Positions 8,187-13,828 of a DNA stretch of 13,828 nt are shown here, one piece after another; position 1 is the first letter of the stretch; every line of letters begins with the position of its first letter. The translations under genes and the position numbers were made by a program. The notes beneath the pieces were generated by a model, which did no database searches, was not told where the DNA came from, and worked only from the letters and a program-made list of their open reading frames with translations. Source of the DNA: Candidatus Colimorpha onthohippi (lineage in GTDB: Bacteria; Bacteroidota; Bacteroidia; Bacteroidales; P3); the NCBI GenBank assembly GCA_018064565.1, contig JAGHVA010000195.1, positions 1-13,828 of the forward strand, given 5' to 3'.

Positions 8187-8388
8187 AGTTATGTTTTTTT
8201 TGTTGTTATACAATTGTTTAGTTGTTCTCGCGTAAAACGCACAACACGGATTTATCATAAGAAATAATTTGCAAATTTACTATTTTTTTTCAAACTCGAT
8301 AAGTTAGATGTGCGTACAATTATTTTTCAAAAAAGACGTTAATAAATTTTAGTACAATTACAAACCATAATATCACTTACTATAAGAT
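8187..8388. other. Divergent intergenic region
   Basis: These 202 bases separate the leftward M20 peptidase gene from the rightward thioredoxin-fold gene and are strongly AT-rich, with poly-T and poly-A tracts. They should hold promoters for both directions. A good -7 match faces left at 8272-8279. A weaker match, TAAATTTT at 8343-8350, faces right and lacks the final G; it would give a leader of about 30 bases. I did not find convincing -33 elements at the usual spacing for either. No Shine-Dalgarno sequence precedes either start, and no RNA gene or small coding region is evident. Confidence 0.6.
8272..8279 (-). promoter_or_regulatory. Bacteroidota-type -7 promoter element for the M20 peptidase gene
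   Basis: On the minus strand this reads TAAATTTG, an exact match to the TAnnTTTG consensus of the primary sigma factor in Bacteroidota. It would start transcription near 8265, giving a leader of about 80 bases before the ATG at 8186. The -33 TTG-type element at 19-21 bases upstream is not clear; a TTTG lies closer than usual (at 8291-8294). Confidence 0.45.
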
Positions 8389-9861
8389 ATGCGAAACTTG
8401 AGCCGTTTATTTCTTGTGCTGTCGTTGCTGCTACTACTTTCTAACGGTCTGAGTTCTCAGACTCCCAATGTAACCATTCGCGGTAATGTGGAGGATGGTG
8501 CAGGAAAAGAGGTTTTATTGATAGGTTATACCGATCAGCTGACATATCACGAGTATGTAATAGACCGTACTGTCATAGACGAAGATGGTAATTTCTCGTT
8601 GCAGACGTATGTCAACTATCCCACACTTGTGGTTGTGCAGATAGAGCATTATTCCCAGTCGTTTTATGTGGAGGCGGGTCGTGTGTATGATGCCAAAATC
8701 CGTGATTTTGATTGGAATGTCAACGAGTGGCGCAATATCTACCTTGACCCTGTGACGTTGCCTTTGGAGTTCAGCAACTTGCCAGCAAGAGAGTTGAATG
8801 TGTCGGTGTCAACTTTTGATAGGGTGGTAGATAGTTTTATGTATGTGAACCGAGAATATTTTGATTTTAGGTTTCATGTCAACAAGCAGTATTTCGACAC
8901 CCTTGTGATGGAGGTCAACAATCGGTGTCCAAGCATAGGTAATGATTATTTTGATCGGTATAAGCAGTATCACTTAGCGGCATTAAAATGTCAGCTGCGG
9001 TTTGAGTCGAGGAATAGCTTGTTTAAGAAATACATCGACAACCAGCCTATCCTATATTACGACGACAGCTATATGAAATTCTTTTTTACGCTGTTTGAGA
9101 AGCAGTTGAGTAGAGGCAACCGCTATGTGCGGGTAGATCAGATGGCGCAGTGGGTAGATAAGGTGCAGTTAGATAGGATGATGGACTCGTTGGGTGTAGA
9201 TCCGTTGCTGCGCAACGAGCAGGTGCGAGAGTTGGCTGTGCTTCAGTTTTTGAAGGAGGCGTACCACTATGAGTATTACTACCATCCGTCAAAAGTGCGG
9301 CTGATGGTGGAACAGCTTGCTCAGCGCACCAAGTTTCCGCAACATCAGGAGATGGCACAGCATTTGTTGGCGCATTTTGACAAGGTGGAGACAACCAGCA
9401 AGGTTTCCACGTTCTGTTTGCCAGACGTTGACAAGCACAAGGTGTGTTTGGATAGTTTGAAAGGCCGTTGGATATATCTGTCGTTTGTGCGTACTGCAGA
9501 CCCTGCATCGTTGTCGGAGATTGAGACTATGGCACATTTTCACGACAGCGTGTGCGATAGCGGCAGCAATGTCTCGTTTGTCACGGTTTGCTGTGACCGA
9601 GAGTTTCAAAAGATGTATCATTTTTTGAGAAACGGACGGCATAGCAACCGTTACAATTGGCTATGGGTTCACTTTGATGGTCAATATCAGGTGTTGGAGG
9701 ATTTCAAAGTGGTGAGTTATCCCACTTTTTTGCTAATCAATCCAGAAGGTAGGCTGCACTATAGTGTAACTCCTTCGCCAGCATCAGGCATTTTCCTCCA
9801 CGGTCCGTGGGAAAAGAAAAAAACTGAGGAAGAACGAAAGTTTTTCTTGGATAGGTATTAG
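8389..9861 (+). CDS. Secreted thioredoxin-fold (TlpA-like) protein lacking the CXXC motif
   Basis: This is a 490-residue exported protein. Residues 1-23 form a Sec signal peptide: a basic start, a Leu-rich core, and likely cleavage after LSS before QTP. No lipobox Cys is present at the cleavage site. Residues about 27-105 look like a beta-rich N-terminal domain of the DUF4369 kind, followed by a long helical middle with many Tyr, Phe, Arg and Lys. Residues about 335-460 resemble a TlpA/AhpC thioredoxin fold: a LKGRWIYLSF strand, then a helix, and VVSYPTFLLINPEGRL with the cis-Pro at about 445. Where WCxxC is expected after the first strand, the sequence is FVRTADPASL, so the redox cysteines are missing. 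Other Cys residues (for example 343, 353, 389, 401-402) are not in a CXXC arrangement. Function is unknown; a binding or structural envelope role is plausible. It stands alone, divergent from the M20 gene and convergent with thiD. Confidence 0.85.
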   Translation: MRNLSRLFLVLSLLLLLSNGLSSQTPNVTIRGNVEDGAGKEVLLIGYTDQLTYHEYVIDRTVIDEDGNFSLQTYVNYPTLVVVQIEHYSQSFYVEAGRVYDAKIRDFDWNVNEWRNIYLDPVTLPLEFSNLPARELNVSVSTFDRVVDSFMYVNREYFDFRFHVNKQYFDTLVMEVNNRCPSIGNDYFDRYKQYHLAALKCQLRFESRNSLFKKYIDNQPILYYDDSYMKFFFTLFEKQLSRGNRYVRVDQMAQWVDKVQLDRMMDSLGVDPLLRNEQVRELAVLQFLKEAYHYEYYYHPSKVRLMVEQLAQRTKFPQHQEMAQHLLAHFDKVETTSKVSTFCLPDVDKHKVCLDSLKGRWIYLSFVRTADPASLSEIETMAHFHDSVCDSGSNVSFVTVCCDREFQKMYHFLRNGRHSNRYNWLWVHFDGQYQVLEDFKVVSYPTFLLINPEGRLHYSVTPSPASGIFLHGPWEKKKTEEERKFFLDRY

Positions 9862-9893
9862 TATCCTTAGTGGGCAGCAATAATTGGCAATAT

Positions 9894-9938
9894 GGCGCAG
9901 CAGTGGCGTAGATGACGGACTGCTGCGTCAATTTTTTT
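9894..9938 (+). terminator. Intrinsic terminator of the thioredoxin-fold gene
   Basis: An 11-base-pair stem, GGCGCAGCAGT (9894-9904) with ACTGCTGCGTC (9919-9929) including one G-U pair, encloses a 14-base loop. It is followed by AA and seven T residues (9932-9938). It lies about 32 bases after the stop codon of the plus-strand gene. The right arm and T-tract overlap the stop codon and last codons of the convergent thiD. On the minus strand no T-tract follows the hairpin, so it should act mainly in the plus direction. Confidence 0.85.
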
Positions 9939-10731
9939 CAAAAAAATGGCACACCGGACCGTGTCCATGTCCTATCTGGTACTTTGCTCCAGCGGCTATG
10001 GCTTTAGATATGTATGATTTGGCAGCTTTGGCGGCCGAGGTTAAATCGAGTCCTTGTGCCAGATAGGATGCTAATGCTGATGAGAGTGTGCAGCCTGTGC
10101 CGTGTGTGTTTTGGGTATTGATGCGTAGTGAGGGCAGTGGTGTAATGGTATGTGTTTGTGCGTTGTAGAAATAGTCTATCAGGTTTTCATCATCAAGGTG
10201 CCCAGCTTTCATCAGTACCGACACTTTGCCACCCAGACTTAATGCCTCTGCCGCTTGTGGCAGTTGGCTACAGGTTGTGATGCGCTGTCCTAACAATATC
10301 TCGGCTTCTGGAATATTAGGCGTGATTATACTTGCCATGGGTATCAGTAGCTCTTGTAGGGAGCATACTGCACTCTCTTCAATAAGTCTGTGCCCAGATG
10401 TGGATACCATCACAGGGTCGAGTACTATATTTTTGACATGGTGTTTTTGCAACATGTCGCATACCGCTTCAATAACTTGTGCAGAGTGTAGCATCCCAAT
10501 TTTTATGGCGCATGCACCTATGTCGCTCAGTACGGCATCAATCTGGCTTGCAATTACTTTTGGAGGGATGGGGAATACCTCTTCAACACCCAGGGTGTTT
10601 TGTACGGTAATAGCAGTGATGGCAGATGCTGCATAGCCACCAGTGGCGCTGATGGCTTTGATGTCGGCTTGGATTCCAGCACCACCGCCCGAGTCGCTTC
10701 CTGCAATAGTAAGTACTGTTGGATAAGTCAT
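9928..10731 (-). CDS. thiD: Hydroxymethylpyrimidine/phosphomethylpyrimidine kinase
   Basis: ThiD phosphorylates 4-amino-5-hydroxymethyl-2-methylpyrimidine and then its monophosphate, giving the HMP diphosphate that ThiE joins to the thiazole. The 267-residue ribokinase-fold protein has normal length. Motifs are TIAGSDSGGGAGIQAD (8-23), MLHSAQ, LDPVMVSTSG (104-113), TPNIPEAE (137-144), MKAGHL and NTHGTGCTLSSA (208-219), which holds the anion hole and the conserved Cys of the active site. The ATG at 10731 gives the standard N-terminus. It follows thiL after 22 bases with an AT-rich leader and no Shine-Dalgarno sequence. It is the last gene of the leftward thi block, and its final codons are antisense to the terminator of the opposing gene. 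It is a stand-alone ThiD, not a ThiD-ThiE fusion. Confidence 0.96.
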   Translation of the reverse strand: MTYPTVLTIAGSDSGGGAGIQADIKAISATGGYAASAITAITVQNTLGVEEVFPIPPKVIASQIDAVLSDIGACAIKIGMLHSAQVIEAVCDMLQKHHVKNIVLDPVMVSTSGHRLIEESAVCSLQELLIPMASIITPNIPEAEILLGQRITTCSQLPQAAEALSLGGKVSVLMKAGHLDDENLIDYFYNAQTHTITPLPSLRINTQNTHGTGCTLSSALASYLAQGLDLTSAAKAAKSYISKAIAAGAKYQIGHGHGPVCHFFEKN

Positions 10732-10753
10732 ATCGTGTAATTATTTTGGTTAG

Positions 10754-11698
10754 TTAGAAATGAGAGAATCCTTCATAAGTGCGGTTGCCACCTATCCATT
10801 GTATGGTGTTGGAGTCAGTAATCTGCCCTATAGTATGATATTGGACAGCGGGATGGCATTGTGGATCCATGGTGAACAGCAGTTCGTAGTCTTCGCCACC
10901 TTCGAGTGCCAGTTGCACACGGTCCCAATTATATTTTTGGCATACCGATAGCAGTTCGTTTGAAAAAGGCAGTCGCTCAACATCTACATCAGCACCTACT
11001 TGTGATGCTTTGACGATATGTCTGAGGTCCGAAGCAATGCCGTCGGATATGTCCATCATAGCGTGTACGCCAGGAGTAGCAGCCAGTGTAATGCCTTCTT
11101 CGATGCGGGGCATAGGATGGTAGTGGCGTAAAACCAGTGCAGATTCGTGGTCTAATCGAGGCAGCTGGCTGAGTATGATTTTCAGTCCAGCAGCAGCATC
11201 GCCGAGAGGACCCGTTACGCATATAAGGTCGCCTACCTGAGCTGTATTGCGTTGTAAGGCTTTGCCGTGAGGCACCGTTCCGACAACGCCTACGTTGATG
11301 CAAATAGTGTTGAGACTGCGAGTGGTGTCGCCTCCAAGCAGCGATACGTTATAGCAAGAGGAAATGTCATGATAGCCTTCCAGAAATTGGTCTATCCACT
11401 CTTGTGAACAATCAGATGGGAGGGCAACAGACAAAAAGGTGCCTATAGGCTTTCCGCCCATGGCTGCAATATCGCTGAGATTTACAGCGGCGGCCTTCCA
11501 TCCTAATAATGTAGGCTGGATATCCTGACGCAAAAAGTGTACCCCTTCGATTAGCAGGTCGGTACTGACAAGTGTGTCGAACCCTGATGCTTGAGGGATG
11601 ATAGCACAATCGTCGCCGATACCTATCATATTTTGAGGTGTTGGAAACATAGTCTTGATCTTGTCGATAAGATCAAATTCGGAAAGCTTTTTTGACAT
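10754..11698 (-). CDS. thiL: Thiamine-monophosphate kinase
   Basis: ThiL phosphorylates thiamine monophosphate with ATP to thiamine diphosphate, the active cofactor. The 314-residue protein is close to the usual length of this PurM-like family. Visible motifs are IGDDCAII (27-34) and DTLVSTDLLIEGVHF (41-55) with metal-binding Asp residues, followed by GWKAAAVNLSDIAAMGG (66-82), LGGDTTRS (121-128), DLICVTGPLGDAAAGL (157-172), MMDISDGIASDLRHI (214-228) and LEGGEDYELLFT (265-276). The start at 11698 begins directly with the conserved SEFDLI segment. It lies 60 bases after thiE and 22 bases before thiD, so the three thi genes are probably cotranscribed. A weak hairpin lies in the thiE-thiL gap. 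Confidence 0.96.
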   Translation of the reverse strand: MSKKLSEFDLIDKIKTMFPTPQNMIGIGDDCAIIPQASGFDTLVSTDLLIEGVHFLRQDIQPTLLGWKAAAVNLSDIAAMGGKPIGTFLSVALPSDCSQEWIDQFLEGYHDISSCYNVSLLGGDTTRSLNTICINVGVVGTVPHGKALQRNTAQVGDLICVTGPLGDAAAGLKIILSQLPRLDHESALVLRHYHPMPRIEEGITLAATPGVHAMMDISDGIASDLRHIVKASQVGADVDVERLPFSNELLSVCQKYNWDRVQLALEGGEDYELLFTMDPQCHPAVQYHTIGQITDSNTIQWIGGNRTYEGFSHF

Positions 11699-11740
11699 GA
11701 GGCAGTTGGGGTGGCTGAGTTAGACAAGATAGAAAAAGGT

Positions 11741-11757
11741 ACATCACAAATTGATGT
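11741..11757 (-). other. Short inverted repeat between thiE and thiL
   Basis: ACATCA (11741-11746) and TGATGT (11752-11757) can form a 6-base-pair stem with a 5-base loop just after the thiE stop codon. On the minus strand it is followed within a few bases by a run of five T. It could be a weak attenuator or mRNA-stabilising hairpin; the stem is short and AT-rich, so it may do nothing. Confidence 0.3.
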
Positions 11758-11758
11758 G

Positions 11759-12373
11759 TTATTGCCTGATGCAGTTGCGTAGCTGGCGGGCGGCTTGCTG
11801 AGGGTTGTCGTTGCTCATAATAGCACTGACTACAGCGATACCGTCTGTTCCACATTTCATTACCTCCGCAGCTGTATGGATATTGATGCCGCCGATGGCT
11901 ACGGTGGGGTGCTGGCTGATGGCTACAGCTTGTCGCAAGCCGTCCAATCCGAAGGGCTGCGCTGTATCGGTCTTGGTGGGTGTTGCAAATACCGGTGAAA
12001 TGCCGATATAATCTACATCCAGTTGGTTGGCTTCCACTACTTGTTGCATATTCTCGACCGAGAGGCCGACTATTTTATCATGCCCCAGTATCTCACGTAC
12101 CATAGCATAAGGCATATCGCTTTGCCCGATATGTACGCCTTCGGCTCGTATAGCGAGGGCTATATCGACACGGTCGTTGACAATGAGCGGGATACCTAAT
12201 GGCTGGAGTGCCTGATGCAGTGCCGTTCCAAGTTCTACAAAGTGGCGTGTGGTGGCTTTCTTCTCTCTCAACTGTACCATCGTTACACCGCCTTTTACAG
12301 CGTCCAATACGATAGAGATAAAATCGCGACCTTGAGTAGCTTCGCTGTCAGTAACTAAATAGAGTTGATACAT
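11759..12373 (-). CDS. thiE: Thiamine-phosphate synthase
   Basis: ThiE condenses HMP diphosphate with thiazole phosphate to give thiamine monophosphate and pyrophosphate. It is a TIM-barrel protein of 204 residues, the standard size. Motifs are YLVTDS (5-10), VTMVQLREK (30-38), IVNDRVDIA (64-72), GVHIGQSDMP (79-88), YIGISPVFATPTKTD (122-136), VAIGGI (158-163) and GIAVVSAIM (178-186). Together these form the phosphate- and pyrophosphate-binding sites. The ATG at 12373 gives a complete N-terminus starting at the first barrel strand. The product is the substrate of ThiL, encoded 60 bases downstream. The 69 bases before the start hold no sign of a TPP riboswitch and no Shine-Dalgarno sequence. 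Confidence 0.96.
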   Translation of the reverse strand: MYQLYLVTDSEATQGRDFISIVLDAVKGGVTMVQLREKKATTRHFVELGTALHQALQPLGIPLIVNDRVDIALAIRAEGVHIGQSDMPYAMVREILGHDKIVGLSVENMQQVVEANQLDVDYIGISPVFATPTKTDTAQPFGLDGLRQAVAISQHPTVAIGGINIHTAAEVMKCGTDGIAVVSAIMSNDNPQQAARQLRNCIRQ

Positions 12374-12391
12374 ATCTAACTAAAATATATT

Positions 12392-12413
12392 ATCACAAGA
12401 TGAGGCATGTGAT
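12392..12413. other. Inverted repeat upstream of thiE
   Basis: ATCACA (12392-12397) and TGTGAT (12408-12413) are exact inverted copies separated by ten bases, in the 69-base gap between the epimerase gene and thiE. It could be a binding site for a dimeric regulator or a small mRNA hairpin. A TGTGA-N-TCACA-type half-site order would resemble a CRP-like site, but here the half-sites are in the opposite order, so that reading is not supported. Confidence 0.25.
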
Positions 12414-12442
12414 TTATAGTGCATAAGTCTATTCGGGTGTCG

Positions 12443-13342
12443 TCATCGTCGGCAAATGATGGTATGGCGATGGCGAAATGTTTGGTTAGGTTGCAGACAC
12501 TGTATGTATTGCCGTTGCGAGATGTCGCCTGCAAATCCGAGGCTGTCGGCACGACCATACCAAGGCTCGATGCAGCAGAACGGTGCACCATAAGGACGCC
12601 AGATTCCCAATACAGGGATATCGGCATCTTCCCACGACATCTCTACTACGGGTTGCTTGTGCTGATCGAGTATTACTACACTATACACTCGTTGCTGTTC
12701 GATGATTAGCGCTCCATCCTTAAACAACGATTCAGTGATAGGTTGTTGGCCGTCGGGCAAATCGACAGATAACTGTTCGGGCAGTACATAACCGTCTGGG
12801 GTAATCCGATTGATGGTAATATGAGTAAATGGGGCATCGAGGTCTTCGTCGTCCGTAAGGTAATAGTATTCCAAATACCCATGTGTAGGGCTGGATGGGT
12901 CAAACTGTGGAAGATTAAACGCTGGGTGTGCTCCTATCTGAAAGAAGATTGGCTTGTTGCTTGGGTTGAAAAGCTGCCAATCGGTGAGCAGTTGATTGCC
13001 GTACAATTGGTATCGTATGGTCAGGACAAAGGGATAGGGGTAGGATGTCAAAGTCTTAGCGTTATGTTGCAGCCGCAGTTCGGCATAGTCTGCTCCCTGT
13101 GAGACCAATTCAAACTCGCTGTCGCGGGCAAAACCATGCTGGGGGAGCTCATATTTATGACCATCCACCCGATAGGTGCCATTATATACTTTGCCTACTA
13201 TGGGAAACAGCAATGGAGCATGTCGTCCCCAAAATGTTGGGTCTGCCTGCCATATATATTCGTGGTGTTTGCTGCGCAGGCTTGTTACCTCTGCACCATG
13301 GGTGCTGATAACTGCGGACAGGTATTGGTTGGAGAGTGTCAT
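12443..13342 (-). CDS. Aldose 1-epimerase family protein (LacX/galactose-mutarotase-like)
   Basis: This 299-residue beta-sandwich protein of the galactose mutarotase-like superfamily is probably a sugar or sugar-phosphate mutarotase that interconverts alpha and beta anomers. It fits the shorter LacX/YeaD-like branch. Motifs are FWGRHAPLLFPIVGKV (37-52), LPQHGFARDSEF (66-77) with His69, FQIGAHPAFNLP (134-145) with His139, and APFCCIEPWYGRADS (253-267) with Glu259. These would be the catalytic His pair and the Glu base of the family. No signal peptide is seen, so it is likely cytoplasmic. The ATG at 13342 lies only 3 bases from the folC stop, implying cotranscription, and thiE follows after 69 bases. 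The link with folate or thiamine enzymes is not explained by any pathway I know. Confidence 0.9.
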   Translation of the reverse strand: MTLSNQYLSAVISTHGAEVTSLRSKHHEYIWQADPTFWGRHAPLLFPIVGKVYNGTYRVDGHKYELPQHGFARDSEFELVSQGADYAELRLQHNAKTLTSYPYPFVLTIRYQLYGNQLLTDWQLFNPSNKPIFFQIGAHPAFNLPQFDPSSPTHGYLEYYYLTDDEDLDAPFTHITINRITPDGYVLPEQLSVDLPDGQQPITESLFKDGALIIEQQRVYSVVILDQHKQPVVEMSWEDADIPVLGIWRPYGAPFCCIEPWYGRADSLGFAGDISQRQYIQCLQPNQTFRHRHTIICRR

Positions 13343-13345
13343 GGG

Positions 13346-13828
13346 TTATTGGGATATTAGACTGTATTGCTTAAAATATTTGAGAGCGTCAGCTACGAGA
13401 AAGATGCTTCCAGTAATGAGAATCATGTCGGTTGGTGATGCTTGTTTGCTTGCCATCTGATAGGCTTGACCGATGTTGGGGTAGTAAGGTGCAGCCATAC
13501 CGAGTTGGCTGGCGGTAGCGGCAAGGTCGGCAGCAGGGAGCGCTCGTGGCACAGAGGGCTGTGTGTAATAGTATTGTGCATTTTGGGGAAGCATCTGTAG
13601 TATTTTCGAAAAGTCTTTGTCGCTCACACATCCGTAAATGAGATGCAACTTGTCGTATTGCACCTCGTTGAGTTTCTGTAGCATGGCGTGTACTCCGTCG
13701 GCGTTGTGTGCCGTCTCGCATACCACCAACGGGTTATGACTGATTACCTCCCATCTGCCGCAAAAACCAGTAACCCGTTTTACATTCTCCAAAGCAGTGT
13801 GAATAAGCTGTTGATGCTGAGCGGTTGA
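13346..13828 (-). CDS. folC: Folylpolyglutamate synthase/dihydrofolate synthase, C-terminal part
   Basis: This is the last 160 codons of a gene that continues past the right edge; the frame is open to the final base, so the true start is outside the window. The product is the C-terminal domain of a Mur-ligase-fold FolC, which adds glutamate to dihydropteroate and to folates. The sequence shows VTGFCGRWEVI, then PLVVCETAHNADGVHAM (the family's D/T-x-HN-x-x-G motif), then LIYGCVSDKDFSKIL, and ends with ILITGSIFLVADAL, all typical of FolC. A TTG at 13792 could look like a start, but the upstream codons continue the FolC homology, so it is internal. It is the first visible gene of the leftward block, with 3 bases to the epimerase gene. 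Confidence 0.92.
   Translation of the reverse strand, partial: STAQHQQLIHTALENVKRVTGFCGRWEVISHNPLVVCETAHNADGVHAMLQKLNEVQYDKLHLIYGCVSDKDFSKILQMLPQNAQYYYTQPSVPRALPAADLAATASQLGMAAPYYPNIGQAYQMASKQASPTDMILITGSIFLVADALKYFKQYSLISQ

Noticed and set aside
9086..9508. A 140-codon minus-strand open frame inside the thioredoxin-fold gene
   Set aside because: It has a biased Ser/Pro/Thr/Ala-rich composition typical of a reverse frame, and the plus-strand gene has signal peptide, fold motifs and a terminator.
13346..13792. A short independent gene starting at the TTG at 13792
   Set aside because: The reading frame continues without a stop to the window edge and the upstream codons fit FolC, so it is the tail of a larger gene.

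Overview
The window looks like chromosomal DNA of a member of the Bacteroidota, most likely Bacteroidales. The evidence is the gene families, the lack of Shine-Dalgarno sequences before the starts (AT-rich leaders instead), a TAnnTTTG-type -7 promoter element, and a secreted TlpA-like protein of a kind common in that phylum. I cannot name a genus. Nearly all of the window is coding, and no stretch longer than about 200 bases lacks a gene.

Layout. (1) Positions 135-8186 hold six genes on the minus strand, read right to left: an M20 metallopeptidase, UDP-glucose 6-dehydrogenase (ugd), a membrane-bound nucleotide-sugar 4,6-dehydratase of the WbpM/CapD type, a Wzy/WaaL-type O-antigen polymerase or ligase, a WbpB/WlbA oxidoreductase and a WbpE-type aminotransferase. 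The last four are packed tightly, with one 8-base overlap. They form part of a surface-polysaccharide (O-antigen or capsule) locus. (2) Positions 8187-8388 are a divergent intergenic region. (3) Positions 8389-9861 carry the only plus-strand gene, a secreted thioredoxin-fold protein with no CXXC. It ends at a good intrinsic terminator that overlaps the end of the convergent thiD. (4) Positions 9928-13828 hold a second minus-strand block: folC (partial, cut by the window edge), an aldose 1-epimerase-like gene, thiE, thiL and thiD.

How the genes work together. In block 1, Ugd makes UDP-glucuronate and the 4,6-dehydratase makes a 4-keto-6-deoxy precursor of N-acetylated 6-deoxy sugars. WbpB and WbpE perform C3 oxidation and C3 transamination of UDP-N-acetylglucosaminuronate. 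The Wzy/WaaL-type protein polymerises or ligates the finished units. The UDP-GlcNAc 6-dehydrogenase (WbpA) and the acetyltransferase (WbpD) that normally flank the WbpB/WbpE steps are not in the window, and neither are glycosyltransferases. In block 4, ThiE forms thiamine phosphate, ThiL converts it to thiamine diphosphate, and ThiD supplies the HMP diphosphate that ThiE uses. FolC is an unrelated folate enzyme at the head of the visible part of that block.

I found no mobile element, CRISPR array, RNA gene, riboswitch or clearly new defence or secretion system. The points most worth a second look are the mismatch between a UDP-glucose-type dehydrogenase and the WbpB/WbpE pair, the thioredoxin-fold protein without redox cysteines, and an imperfect direct repeat at the left edge.
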